Positions 49,510 to 58,269 of a DNA stretch of 64,000 nucleotides are shown here, piece by piece (position 1 is the stretch's first letter; each line of letters starts with the position of its first letter). Below the pieces are notes generated by a model. The model worked only from the letters and a program-made list of their open reading frames with translations, made no database searches and had not been told where the DNA came from. The stretch comes from Micromonospora sp. WMMD812. GTDB taxonomy: Bacteria; Actinomycetota; Actinomycetes; Mycobacteriales; Micromonosporaceae. Both the position numbers and the translations under genes were made by a program. The DNA is taken from positions 6,974,501 through 7,038,500 of the forward strand of contig NZ_CP114904.1 of NCBI RefSeq assembly GCF_027497215.1, read 5' to 3'.

Positions 49510-49560
49510 TTGCCAGTTGTTGCCACGCCGCCCGAGGCAACAGGTGGCAACCGCTTGCCA
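49510..49560. promoter_or_regulatory. LacI-type operator cluster in the divergent promoter
   Basis: TTGCCA occurs at 49510-49515, 49520-49525 and 49555-49560, and TGGCAA at 49545-49550, with GGCAAC at 49536-49541. TGGCAACCGCTTGCCA (49545-49560) is a near-perfect 16-base palindrome, the size of LacI operators; a GTTGCC/GGCAAC pair forms a second one. The cluster is between the binding-protein and uxaC genes, so one regulator can control both directions. Confidence 0.65.
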
Positions 49561-49591
49561 ACCGATCGCCACCCCGCAGACGCTCTCGCTC

Positions 49592-50989
49592 ATGGCCGCC
49601 TTGACGTTGCATCCCGACCGGTTGTTGCCCACCGACCCGGGAGTGCGCTCAGTCGCCCGCCGCCTCTACGAGGCGGTCCGCGACCTCCCGATCGTCTCTC
49701 CGCACGGGCACGTCGATCCCCGGATCCTGCGCGACGACACCCCGTTCGCCGACCCCACCAGCCTGTTCATCCAGCCGGACCACTACGTGACCCGGCTGCT
49801 GCACGCCGGCGGCGTCCAATTGGCGGCGCTCGGAGTGGGCGAGGGACCGCTGCCCGAGGACCGGGCGCGGGAGGCCTGGCGGTTGTTGTGCGCACACTGG
49901 GACCTCTTCCGCGGCACGCCGGTGCGGTACTGGTTCGACAGCGAGCTGGTCGAGATCTTCGGCGTGACCGAGCGGCCCTGCGCGGAGAACGCGGACGCGC
50001 TGTACGATCTGATCGCCGGGCAGTTGCGGCAGCCCAGCCACCGCCCCCGGGCCCTCCTGCGGCGCTTCGGCATCGACTTCCTGGCCACCACCGACGACCC
50101 GGCCGACGACCTCGCCGCGCACCGGGCGCTGCGCGACGACCCGGACGTCGGCACCACCGTGGCGCCCACCTTTCGGCCGGACAAGTACCTGGAGGTCGGC
50201 CGGCCGGGCTGGTCGGAGGAGGTCAAGGAACTGGGCGGCGACGTCGGCGACTACGCCGGCTACCTCACCGCGTTGGAGGGCCGCCGCAGGTACTTCGTCG
50301 CGCACGGCGCGGTGTCCGCCGACCACGGCCACCCCGACGCGGGCACCGAACCGCTCGAGCGGCACGAGGCCGAACGCATCTACCGCGCGGCCCGCGCCGG
50401 CACCGTCTCACCGGCCGAGGCGACCGCGTTCCGCCGGCACATGATCTTCGAGATGGCCCGCATGTCCTGCGACGACGGTCTGGTCATGACGCTGCACCCG
50501 GGCATCTATCGCAACCACCACCCGGCCACCGCGGACCGGTTCGGCCCGGACAGCGGGCACGACATCCCGACGACCGTCGAGTTCACCCGCGCCCTGCAGC
50601 CCCTGCTCGAGCGATTCGGCACCTACCCCGGATTCCACCTGGTGCTGTTCACCGTGGACGCCGATGTGCACAACCGGGAGATCGGACCGCTCGCCGGCTT
50701 CTACCCGGCGGTGTTCGCGGGCGCCCCGTGGTGGTTCCTGGACAGCCCGTCCGAGATCCGCCACTACCAGGCGGCGGTCACCGAGATAGCCGGGTTCTCC
50801 CGACTGTCCGGGTTCATCGACGACACCCGCGCGTTCTGCTCCATCCCGGCCCGGCACGACATGTCCCGCCGGCTCGACGCGGGATTCCTCGCCGGCCTGG
50901 TCGCGACGCACCGACTGGACGAGGACGAGGCCCTCGCCACGCTCACCGCCCTGATCGCCGACCAGCCGCGGAAGGTCTTCAAGCTGTGA
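49592..50989 (+). CDS. uxaC: Glucuronate (uronate) isomerase
   Basis: A 465-residue amidohydrolase-fold isomerase converting D-glucuronate to D-fructuronate (and galacturonate to tagaturonate). Signatures are VSPHGHVDPRIL (metal-binding HxH), VRYWFDSELVEIFGV, ATTDDPADDL, and the late GFIDDTRAFCSIPARHDMSRR. Length matches E. coli UxaC (about 470). ATG 49592 (MAALTLHPDRLL) lies just after the operator cluster; the longer frame would translate through the operators. It overlaps uxuB by four bases (GTGA). Confidence 0.94.
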   Translation: MAALTLHPDRLLPTDPGVRSVARRLYEAVRDLPIVSPHGHVDPRILRDDTPFADPTSLFIQPDHYVTRLLHAGGVQLAALGVGEGPLPEDRAREAWRLLCAHWDLFRGTPVRYWFDSELVEIFGVTERPCAENADALYDLIAGQLRQPSHRPRALLRRFGIDFLATTDDPADDLAAHRALRDDPDVGTTVAPTFRPDKYLEVGRPGWSEEVKELGGDVGDYAGYLTALEGRRRYFVAHGAVSADHGHPDAGTEPLERHEAERIYRAARAGTVSPAEATAFRRHMIFEMARMSCDDGLVMTLHPGIYRNHHPATADRFGPDSGHDIPTTVEFTRALQPLLERFGTYPGFHLVLFTVDADVHNREIGPLAGFYPAVFAGAPWWFLDSPSEIRHYQAAVTEIAGFSRLSGFIDDTRAFCSIPARHDMSRRLDAGFLAGLVATHRLDEDEALATLTALIADQPRKVFKL

Positions 50990-52332
50990 GGCCGCACCGC
51001 GCCGCCGGTCCGCCGGTCCGCATCGTGCACCTGGGACTGGGTAACTTCTTCCGGGCGCACCAGGCCTGGTACACCGGGGCCGCGCCGGACTCGGCGCAGT
51101 GGGGGATCGCCGCGTTCACCGGCCGGTCCCGGGCGCTCGCCGACCGGCTGGCCGACCAGGACGGGCTGTACACGCTCCTGGTGCGCGGGCCGGACCGCGA
51201 CGAGGTGACCGTGCAGACCGCGGTGTCGGCCGCCCACCCGGGCACGGACCTCGACTCGTGGTGTGCCTACCTGGCCAAGCCGGAGGTCGCCGTCGTCACC
51301 CTGACGGTCACCGAGGCGGCGTACCGGCGGCAACGCGACGGCGGCCTGGACCTCGACGATCCGGACGTCCGCGCCGACCTCGACGCGGTACGGCGCGGCG
51401 GCCGGGTGTCCACCGTGCCCGGTCGGCTCGTCGCGGGTCTGGCCGCGCGGCGTCTCGCCGGGGCCGGGCCACTCGCCGTGGTCTCCTGCGACAATCTGCC
51501 GGGCAACGGCGAGGCCACCGCGCGCGTCGTGCACGACCTGGCCGCGTCGGCCGAACCGGCGTTGGGCGAATGGATCGCCGGGAGCGTCTCGTTCGTGACC
51601 ACGATGGTGGACCGGATCACGCCCCGGACCACGCCGGACGACGTGCGCGCGGTGGCCGAGCTGACCGGGCACGAGGACGCCGTGCCCGTGGTCACCGAAC
51701 CGTTCACCGAATGGGTGCTCAGCGGCGACTTCCCGGCCGGCCGCCCGGCGTGGGACGCGGCAGGCGCCCGGTTCACCGACGACGTCACCCCACACGAGAC
51801 GCGCAAGCTGCTGCTGCTCAACGGTGGGCACAGCCTGCTGGCGTACGCGGGCGGGGCGCGGGGCCACGACACCATCACGGCCGCGGTCGCCGACCCGGTC
51901 TGCCGGAGGTGGCTGGACCAGTGGTGGGACGAGGCGGCGCGGCATGTGCCGCTGCCCGCCGTCGACCTCGCCGCCTACCGGGCGGCCCTGATCGAGCGGT
52001 TCACGAACCCGCGGATCCGGCACACGCTGGCGCAGATCGCCGCGGACGGCTCGCAGAAGCTACCGATCCGGGTGCTGCCGGTGCTGCGCGGCGAGCGAGC
52101 CGCTGGCCGGACGGCCCCCGGAGCCACGCGGGTCCTGGCTGCCTGGATCCAGCACCTCCGCGGGATCGGCGCGCCGGTGAACGACGCCGGCGCCGGCCCG
52201 TACCTGGAACGAGCGGGATCGGCGCGCGACGTGCTCGCGCTGCTCGCGCCGGACCTGAGCGGTGACACGGGCCTGATCCACGCGATCGACGAGGCGGGCG
52301 CCGACCTTTCCCAACGATCCGTCGCCCACTGA
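50986..52332 (+). CDS. uxuB: D-fructuronate reductase / mannitol dehydrogenase family
   Basis: A 448-residue polyol dehydrogenase. HLGLGNFFRAHQAWYT is the NAD-binding N-terminus, TVTEAAYR and SCDNLPGNG are conserved, and TPHETRKLLLLNGGHSLLAY carries the catalytic lysine region (K-x-x-x-x-N-x-x-H). It reduces fructuronate to mannonate, directly after UxaC in the pathway. The GTG start overlaps the uxaC stop. Mannonate dehydratase (UxuA) and KDG kinase/aldolase, needed to finish the route, are not in the window. Tagaturonate reductase is an alternative. Confidence 0.9.
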   Translation: MRPHRAAGPPVRIVHLGLGNFFRAHQAWYTGAAPDSAQWGIAAFTGRSRALADRLADQDGLYTLLVRGPDRDEVTVQTAVSAAHPGTDLDSWCAYLAKPEVAVVTLTVTEAAYRRQRDGGLDLDDPDVRADLDAVRRGGRVSTVPGRLVAGLAARRLAGAGPLAVVSCDNLPGNGEATARVVHDLAASAEPALGEWIAGSVSFVTTMVDRITPRTTPDDVRAVAELTGHEDAVPVVTEPFTEWVLSGDFPAGRPAWDAAGARFTDDVTPHETRKLLLLNGGHSLLAYAGGARGHDTITAAVADPVCRRWLDQWWDEAARHVPLPAVDLAAYRAALIERFTNPRIRHTLAQIAADGSQKLPIRVLPVLRGERAAGRTAPGATRVLAAWIQHLRGIGAPVNDAGAGPYLERAGSARDVLALLAPDLSGDTGLIHAIDEAGADLSQRSVAH

Positions 52333-52358
52333 CCGGCCAGTGAGAGACCCCGGAGCCG

Positions 52359-53855
52359 TCATCCTGTCGAGCATTCCAAGATCCGCCCGTCGCTCGTGCC
52401 GACGAGTAGCCGCCCGGCGCCGGTGGCGGTCAGCGCGGTGGGGATGGCAGGGATCGCCGCGACGGTGAGGTGGCGACGCCAGCGAACGGTGCCGTCCTGA
52501 AGGTCGAGTGCGACGATCTCGCCATCGTCGTAGGCGATGTAGGCAGTCTCCGCGTCGGCGTCGAGGTCGGTGGCTCTTCGATCGCCCCGAAAGACCCAGC
52601 GCGGCTGCCCGATGTGTACGTCGCGTCGTACGACGAACGAGCCGCCGGGCTGCAACCCGGCGCCGTGTTGAACGGTACCGGCGTAGACGAGGCTGCCGTC
52701 CGTCGTCTCCACGCCGGGACCGGCGAGATGTGTCTCGCCGGGCACCCACGAGTACGGGAACAGGCGACGGAACTCCCGATTTGTGGGATGACGCGGATGT
52801 CCGGTCATCGGTGGCTTCTGTACGTCGGCTGCCGCGAGCCAGGCCTTGGCTGTTTCCGGAGTCCGCTCGCGCTCTGGTTCGATCTCCCGGGTATAGACCT
52901 GGCTGCCGCGCCGGACGCGAAGCCTGCCGCCCTCACCGATCCGTCCGGCGGGCGCGATGGCAGGTGAACCGTCGGCGCAGCGCACCAGCGATGCCGGGCC
53001 GGCAAGGGTGAGGCGCTCGAGCCGCGCCCAGTCCTCCGACGAGATCCGGACCACGGTCTGTGGACCGTCGGGCCGCACCAGGCCGACCCAGATCGACAGT
53101 TCATCGGCTGCGACGACAATGTCGCGGCCACCCGTGTCGTCAGGGACGGTCCACTGCCGCTCCCCCGAGGGCAGCCAGGACTCCGCCTGGGTGCCGTCGA
53201 GCGTCGCCAGGATCCTGCCGTCGGACAGCTCCTCGACCGCGCGGACATCACGTCGCGGATCCCAGTCCGCGCTCAGGCCGGTGACGGTTCGCCGGGCGTC
53301 CTGTCGGTTGTCGGGGCGAGGCGCCGCGACCCGTGGTCCGGCCAACTCGCGCCCGGTGATCGAACTGGCCGGCACGGCTCGCCAGTCGGGTCGGCGCACC
53401 ACCGCGACGTGTCCCTCCGACCACGCATCCTTGTCCTGCCAGTCGTCGGGCGGCGCCATCAGCACGCGTAGGTCCAGACCGGTGAGCCACTCCAGCGCCA
53501 GCACCTGACGGCCGAGTTCGTGCTCGATGAGTGACACGGCCGCACCCGTCTCGAGGTCCAACAGGAGAAGCTCGCCTTCGAAGAAGTAACCGCCGTCGTA
53601 ACGGCCGGTTCCTATCGCCAACAGCGGAAGCGTGGGGTGGAAGGCCATGGCGTGGACGGGGTAGCCCGACCGGACGAGAGCGCGGCAGCCCAGATCACCG
53701 ACGTCGTAGACACCCACCGGCGCAGCGCCGAACTCCCCGCTACCCGCCACTGCCAGCAGGGCACCGTCATCGTCGGTGACCGCGAGAGCGGGCTCTCCGA
53801 CCTCGGCGCAGGGCCGGTCACCGAGCAGCCGGTCGATACGCAGCGGACTGTTCAC
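52359..53855 (-). CDS. Beta-propeller (WD40/PQQ-like) protein of unknown function
   Basis: A 498-residue cytoplasmic-looking protein without signal peptide. Repeated strand patterns such as HAMAFHPTLPLLAIGTGRYDGG, LLDLETGAAV, LATLDGTQAESW, YIAYDDGEIVALDLQDGTVRWRRHL (PQQ-like, trimmed) and LLVGTSDGRILEC indicate a propeller of about seven blades. Such proteins serve as scaffolds or sensors. It is convergent with uxuB (26 bases between stops) and unrelated by strand to the uronate genes. Confidence 0.78.
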   Translation of the reverse strand: MNSPLRIDRLLGDRPCAEVGEPALAVTDDDGALLAVAGSGEFGAAPVGVYDVGDLGCRALVRSGYPVHAMAFHPTLPLLAIGTGRYDGGYFFEGELLLLDLETGAAVSLIEHELGRQVLALEWLTGLDLRVLMAPPDDWQDKDAWSEGHVAVVRRPDWRAVPASSITGRELAGPRVAAPRPDNRQDARRTVTGLSADWDPRRDVRAVEELSDGRILATLDGTQAESWLPSGERQWTVPDDTGGRDIVVAADELSIWVGLVRPDGPQTVVRISSEDWARLERLTLAGPASLVRCADGSPAIAPAGRIGEGGRLRVRRGSQVYTREIEPERERTPETAKAWLAAADVQKPPMTGHPRHPTNREFRRLFPYSWVPGETHLAGPGVETTDGSLVYAGTVQHGAGLQPGGSFVVRRDVHIGQPRWVFRGDRRATDLDADAETAYIAYDDGEIVALDLQDGTVRWRRHLTVAAIPAIPTALTATGAGRLLVGTSDGRILECSTG

Positions 53856-54071
53856 CCCAAGATCTTCTCATCGGCTGCCGCCATAGGGGCCTTGCGAACC
53901 GCATCGATCGGGATCGGCGGCCAGCGGCGATCAGCTTCCGCGGGTCCTCGACGAAACCCCTGTAGTCCACACCGCGGACCAGCATCTAGTGAGGTCCATC
54001 CATATTGACGTGAGGTGACGGCAACGACAGGATCTCGGCACCACCACCACCGTGATCCCCTGGGAGGCGCC

Positions 54072-54965
54072 ATGACCCGTCCCCGCCTGCCGCTCCTACG
54101 GGCAGCCACCCGCTTGGCAGCACTCGCCCTGGCCACCGCCGGCGTGCTGCTCGCCGTCGCCACACCCGCCAGCGCCGCCGTGCCCGCCGGCCGCTACGTC
54201 GCGCTGGGCGACTCGTACACCGCCGGTCCGCTGATCCCCACCCAGGTCGACCTGAACTGCCTCCGGTCGAACCGCAACTTCCCATCGCTGGTAGCCGCGT
54301 CCGGCGGCTCGTCGTCGTTCGCCGACGTGAGCTGCTCCGGGGCCACGACGGACGACATCCTCTACGGTGGCAGCGGCCAGTTGGGCATCACGGTGCCACC
54401 GCAGCTGAACGCGGTCACGTCGAACACGGCGCTGGTGACGGTGCAGATCGGCGGCAACGACATCGGCTTCTCCAGCATCATCAGCGACTGCGCGGAGGCA
54501 AGCCTCAGCAGCCCGCTCGGATCGCCGTGCAAGAACCGGTACACCACCGGAGGCACCGACCAGTTGCAGGCCCGCATCGCCGCTACCGCCCCGAAGGTGA
54601 CCACCGTGCTGCAGGCGGTCCGGCAGGCCGCGCCGGGCGCGCGGGTCGTGGTGCTCGGGTACCCGGCGATCCTGCCGGACACCGGCTACGGTTGCTGGCC
54701 CGTCGTGCCGATCGCCTACCAGGACGTGCCGTACCTGCGCGGCATCGCGAAGTCGCTCAACGCGATGCTGGCCAGCACCGCGGCCGTGAACGGCGCGACC
54801 TACAGCGACGTCTACACCCCGTCGATCGGCCGCGACGCGTGCAAGGGCAGCGGCACCCGATGGGTCGAGGGGCTGGTGCCACAGAACTCAGCGGCCCCGT
54901 TCCACCCGAACGCCCGGGGCGAGCAGGGCATGGCCACCGCCCTCCTCGGCACGCTGAACAGCTGA
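54072..54965 (+). CDS. Secreted SGNH/GDSL-family esterase
   Basis: A 297-residue exported hydrolase. A Sec signal (residues 1-35, hydrophobic stretch LAALALATAGVLLAVATPA) is followed by the SGNH blocks: GDSYTAG (nucleophile Ser), VQIGGNDIGF (Gly/Asn) and FHPNARGEQGM (His). Six cysteines (NCLRS, VSCSGA, SDCAEA, SPCKNR, GCWPV, DACKGS) suggest disulfides, as in the Streptomyces secreted lipases/esterases of this family. ATG 54072 follows GGGAGG. It acts on extracellular lipids or esters. Confidence 0.92.
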   Translation: MTRPRLPLLRAATRLAALALATAGVLLAVATPASAAVPAGRYVALGDSYTAGPLIPTQVDLNCLRSNRNFPSLVAASGGSSSFADVSCSGATTDDILYGGSGQLGITVPPQLNAVTSNTALVTVQIGGNDIGFSSIISDCAEASLSSPLGSPCKNRYTTGGTDQLQARIAATAPKVTTVLQAVRQAAPGARVVVLGYPAILPDTGYGCWPVVPIAYQDVPYLRGIAKSLNAMLASTAAVNGATYSDVYTPSIGRDACKGSGTRWVEGLVPQNSAAPFHPNARGEQGMATALLGTLNS

Positions 54966-54983
54966 CCGGCCCGCCATCCATTT

Positions 54984-55020
54984 GAGCCGGGACCCGTCGC
55001 GTAGCGGCGGGGCCCGGCTC
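54984..55020 (+). terminator. Hairpin after the SGNH esterase gene
   Basis: Arms 54984-55000 and 55004-55020 pair over 17 positions with one mismatch and one G-T around a GTA loop. It lies between convergent genes and may act in both directions. Confidence 0.75.
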
Positions 55021-55035
55021 GCGGGGGGCCCTGCA

Positions 55036-56127
55036 TCAGGTCAGCTGTCGCTGTTTGGTGAGGTGGACGCTGCCGTCCGGGGTGCCGTCGGTGGCGGTGA
55101 GGGCGTAGCCGGCACGCTCGTACAGGGCGATGTTGCGGGTGCTGCGGTGGCCGGTGAACAGTTCGCAGTGCGTGGTTTCGTCGGGGGCCTGCCCTTCGAC
55201 GTACGAGAGCAGCCAGGAACCGATGCCCTCGCCGGCCTGGTCGGGAGCCACCATGAGGCGCCCGATCAGCCACGCCCCGCCGCGTGCCCGGGCGCGGACC
55301 GCGGCGACGAGGCGCCCGTGCCGGCGTACGCACCACAGCTGCCAGGTCGACAGCGATGCGCGCAGATCATCGAGGGTCTCCCGTAGCGGCGCCAGGTCGA
55401 GGGTGTCGTTCGCGAAGGCTTCCTGCACCCAGCAGCACCGCTGGAGCACGAGCAGTTCGGCCAGGTCGTCGGGCCGGGCAGTGGTGAGCCGCAGCCCCTC
55501 GACCGGCCCGGGAACGCCGGTGTCCCCGCCGTCGGTGCTGGTGCCCAGCGGCTGCATCGCCCGGGCCACCCGGCTCAACTCGCGCAACACTCCACGAGCG
55601 GCCTCATCGAGGCCGGCGGACTCGAGCACCTGCCCGTCGCGGGTGCTGTCCGCGATGCGGAGGGCGACGGTGGCCCCGATGGGCATCATCTTCAGGGTGG
55701 TGACGACCTGCTTGGTCATCTGCACCGACCGAGTGCCTGCCGAGGTGTTGCCGTAGCTGACGAACCCCACCGGCTTCCAGGCCCACTCGTGGTAGAGAAA
55801 GTCGAACGCGTTCTTCAACGCCGCGGGCATGCCGTAGTTGTACTCGGGCGTGGTCACCACGAATGCGTCAGCCGCGGCCACCCGCCGGCTCCACTCGCGG
55901 GTGTGCTCGTGCAGATAGATGCCGCTGGAGGGGTGCTCGGGCTCGTCGAGCAGCGGCAGCCCGATGTCGGCCAGGTCCGCGACGTCGACGGTGATCCCGC
56001 CACGTTTGGCTTCCGGCAGGGTCGCCCGGACGAACCAGTCGGCGATCGCGGGTCCCAGCCGGCCGGGACGGGTGCTGGCGACGATGACAAGAACGCGCAG
56101 GGGAGCGCTCGACGTATTCAATGACAT
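55036..56127 (-). CDS. NADPH-dependent FMN reductase fused to GNAT acetyltransferase
   Basis: A 363-residue fusion. Residues 1-190 are a flavodoxin-like FMN reductase: VLVIVASTRPGRLGPAIADWF, TPEYNYGMPAALKNAFDFLY, and VGFVSYGNTSAGTRS. Residues about 210-360 are a GNAT domain: LTTARPDDLAELLVLQRCCW, LIGRLMVAPDQAGEGIGSWLL, and NIALYERAGYAL. The junction is a short Gly/Asp-rich linker (STDGGDTGVPGP). It is divergent from a MarR regulator across two palindromes. The protein may reduce and then acetylate a xenobiotic, or the domains may act separately; both are inference. Confidence 0.88.
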   Translation of the reverse strand: MSLNTSSAPLRVLVIVASTRPGRLGPAIADWFVRATLPEAKRGGITVDVADLADIGLPLLDEPEHPSSGIYLHEHTREWSRRVAAADAFVVTTPEYNYGMPAALKNAFDFLYHEWAWKPVGFVSYGNTSAGTRSVQMTKQVVTTLKMMPIGATVALRIADSTRDGQVLESAGLDEAARGVLRELSRVARAMQPLGTSTDGGDTGVPGPVEGLRLTTARPDDLAELLVLQRCCWVQEAFANDTLDLAPLRETLDDLRASLSTWQLWCVRRHGRLVAAVRARARGGAWLIGRLMVAPDQAGEGIGSWLLSYVEGQAPDETTHCELFTGHRSTRNIALYERAGYALTATDGTPDGSVHLTKQRQLT

Positions 56128-56131
56128 GTCA
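56122..56131. promoter_or_regulatory. MarR operator candidate, site 1
   Basis: TGACATGTCA, a perfect 10-base palindrome overlapping the start codon of the FMN reductase/GNAT gene. The sequence context (ATGAC..TCAACGA) is repeated at 56154-56163. Confidence 0.7.
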
Positions 56132-56153
56132 ACGACCGTATCCGGAGTTTCTA

Positions 56154-56163
56154 TGACGTGTCA
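56154..56163. promoter_or_regulatory. MarR operator candidate, site 2
   Basis: TGACGTGTCA, one base off perfect symmetry, 32 bases from site 1 (three helical turns), immediately before the MarR gene. Two sites of this spacing suggest cooperative autorepression of both divergent genes. Confidence 0.7.
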
Positions 56164-56183
56164 ACGAGGTGTACGGTGAACGG

Positions 56184-56633
56184 GTGGACGTTGCCTGGCT
56201 GAGCGAGGACGAAGAACACGTGTGGCGTGCGTTCCGGCGCCTGCTGATCGCGCTACCGGCGCGGCTCGGCCGGGACCTGGCCCGCACCTCGGGGCTGTCG
56301 CCGGCGGACTACGAGGTGCTGAGCACGCTGTCGGAGAAGCCGAACCGTCGGTGGGCGCTCAAGGACCTCGCCGCCAAGATGGAGTGGTCGCGCAGCCGGC
56401 TGTCGCACCACGCGGCCCGCATGCAGGCCCGGGGACTCATCGACAAGGAGTCCGATCCGCAGGACGCGCGGGGCTGCATCCTGCACCTGACCGACGACGG
56501 CTTCAAGGTTCTGGAGGAGGCCGCCCCGCACCATGTCGTCTCCGTGCGCTCGCGCTTCCTCGATCATGTGAGCGCCGACGAACTCGCGGTGCTCCGCAAG
56601 CTGTCGACCCGGATCGCCGACCTCCCTGACTGA
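56184..56633 (+). CDS. MarR family transcriptional regulator
   Basis: A 149-residue winged-helix regulator: LSPADYEVLSTLSEKPNRRW and LKDLAAKMEWSRSRLSHHAARMQ (helix-turn-helix, about residues 38-80), then GLIDKESDPQDARGCILHLT (wing). The GTG at 56184 (VDVAWLSEDEEH) is preferred because relatives start W-L-x-x-x-E; a GTG five codons earlier at 56169 is possible. It is divergent from the FMN reductase/GNAT fusion and probably represses both genes through the TGACRTGTCA palindromes. Confidence 0.92.
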   Translation: MDVAWLSEDEEHVWRAFRRLLIALPARLGRDLARTSGLSPADYEVLSTLSEKPNRRWALKDLAAKMEWSRSRLSHHAARMQARGLIDKESDPQDARGCILHLTDDGFKVLEEAAPHHVVSVRSRFLDHVSADELAVLRKLSTRIADLPD

Positions 56634-56656
56634 CCGACAGGGCGTAGCGACTCAGC

Positions 56657-57265
56657 TCACCCCTCGGTGGCGACTGCCGCGATGGCGGCGAGTGGTCGAT
56701 GAGTGCCGTCGCTGGGCCGCCGCAGGCGCTCGACCTCGGTGAAGCCGGCTCGCGTCAGTCGCTCGGAGATCTCGTCGACGGGCCAGCGATAGGCGGTCAC
56801 GACTTTGTGGTCGAAGGCGGCGACCTCGTCACCGTCGAAGAGACCGAGCACCACCGTTCCGCCCGGGGCCATCGCTCGCCGGAACGTAGCGAGCACGCCG
56901 TCGAGATCGTGCGGCGGTAGATGGATCAGCGAGTACCAGGCCAGGATGCCGGCGATGGAGTGGTTGGCAACGTCGAGGTTCTCCAACGACCCGAGTTGGT
57001 AAACACCATCCGGGTGGGTCGCCCGCGCATGGGCGATGAACTCGGGGACCATGTCGATTCCCGATGCGTCGACGCCCAGCGAGCGAAGGTAACCGGTGAT
57101 GTGGCCGGGCCCGCAGCCCAGGTCGAGCACCGTGCCAGGTCGGCCCGCCAGATGGCGTCCGATGAAGGCGAGGTCGTCGGCGTGTACCTGCTGGCTCGTG
57201 CCGAACAGCTCGATGTAGAGCTCCGCGACGGATGCGTACGCCTGCCGGACCTGTTCGCTGTTCAC
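56657..57265 (-). CDS. Class I SAM-dependent methyltransferase
   Basis: A 202-residue methyltransferase: VLDLGCGPGHITGYL (motif I), GIDMVPEFIAHAR (motif post I), and LAWYSLIHLPPHDL. The N-terminus YASVAELYIELFG is common in small actinobacterial methyltransferases. The GTG at 57265 is used. The substrate is unknown. It is convergent with the MarR gene (23 bases between stops) and divergent from the hydrolase gene. Confidence 0.9.
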   Translation of the reverse strand: MNSEQVRQAYASVAELYIELFGTSQQVHADDLAFIGRHLAGRPGTVLDLGCGPGHITGYLRSLGVDASGIDMVPEFIAHARATHPDGVYQLGSLENLDVANHSIAGILAWYSLIHLPPHDLDGVLATFRRAMAPGGTVVLGLFDGDEVAAFDHKVVTAYRWPVDEISERLTRAGFTEVERLRRPSDGTHRPLAAIAAVATEG

Positions 57266-57384
57266 CGCACGACTATATAAACCCTCGGATCGGGAGCAGG
57301 CCCGCTACCGGCCCGGGGAAGCACCGGGTCTCTGTCAGCGAAGCGGGGCTGACGCCCCTCGCGGGGAAGTGCTTGACTGGCCGC

Positions 57385-58269
57385 GTGGAGCTGCGCATCG
57401 ACGTCGGCGACCTGTCCCTGCCCGCCACCCTGGATGCGCCGCCTGATGCGCCGGCGCGCGGCGGGGTGGTTGTCCTGCACGGCTCCGCCATGCCGCAGCG
57501 CTCGTACTTCCTGTACGAGCACGTGGCCCGGGAGCTGCCGCGGGCCGGTGTGGCGGTGCTGCGTTTCGACCGCCGCCCCACCGAGCGCGGCGACGTGCCG
57601 TTCGCGGTCCAGGCCGACGACGCCTGGGCGGCCGCGGCGGAGTTGCGCCGCCGGATCGGCGACGTGCCGGTGGGCCTGTGGGCATGGAGCCAGGGCACCT
57701 GGCCCGCGTCGGCGGTCGCGGCCCGCCGGCCCGAGCTGGTGGCCTTTCTGGTGCTGGTCGCCACCAGCGGCGTGAGCCCAGCGGCCCAGATGCGATACGG
57801 AACGGCGCAGCAGTTGCTTCGACACGGCTACCGCGACGCCGATCTCGCCGAGTTGGCCTGTCTGCGCGAAGCGCTCGAAGGCGCCGTGCGTGGGGACATC
57901 GACCGCGCTACCGCCCAGACGATCGTTGACCGGTACGCCGAGCGGCCGTGGTTCCCGCTCGCGTACGTCCCGCGCGACCTGCAGGGGCACCGCGGCACGT
58001 GGGAGGACATGGACTACGACCCGGAGCCGGTCATCGCGCGGGTGAACTGCCCGACGCTGCTGTTCTACGGCGAGTCCGACGAATGGACCCCCGCCGAGGA
58101 GAGCATCGCCGTGTGGCGGCAGGTCGCCGGCACCACCGACCTGACCATCCACCAGCTCGCCGGCTGCACCCACCTGCCTACCCGCGAGGGCGCCGACACA
58201 CTCGAATCGGTCAGCCCCGACTACACGAGCACGCTGCTGGACTGGATCGGCGAGCGGATCAGCCGCTGA
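57385..58269 (+). CDS. Alpha/beta hydrolase (dienelactone hydrolase-like)
   Basis: A 294-residue soluble hydrolase: VVVLHGSAMPQRSYF (oxyanion loop), RFDRRPTERGDVPF, WAWSQGTWPASAVA with the nucleophile serine in W-S-Q-G, FYGESDEWTP (acid) and AGCTHLPT (histidine). The GTG at 57385 (VELRIDVGDLSLPATL) is the start matching relatives; no strong ribosome site precedes it, so it may be leaderless. The substrate is unknown. Its last 11 bases overlap the end of the convergent DinB gene. Confidence 0.88.
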   Translation: MELRIDVGDLSLPATLDAPPDAPARGGVVVLHGSAMPQRSYFLYEHVARELPRAGVAVLRFDRRPTERGDVPFAVQADDAWAAAAELRRRIGDVPVGLWAWSQGTWPASAVAARRPELVAFLVLVATSGVSPAAQMRYGTAQQLLRHGYRDADLAELACLREALEGAVRGDIDRATAQTIVDRYAERPWFPLAYVPRDLQGHRGTWEDMDYDPEPVIARVNCPTLLFYGESDEWTPAEESIAVWRQVAGTTDLTIHQLAGCTHLPTREGADTLESVSPDYTSTLLDWIGERISR

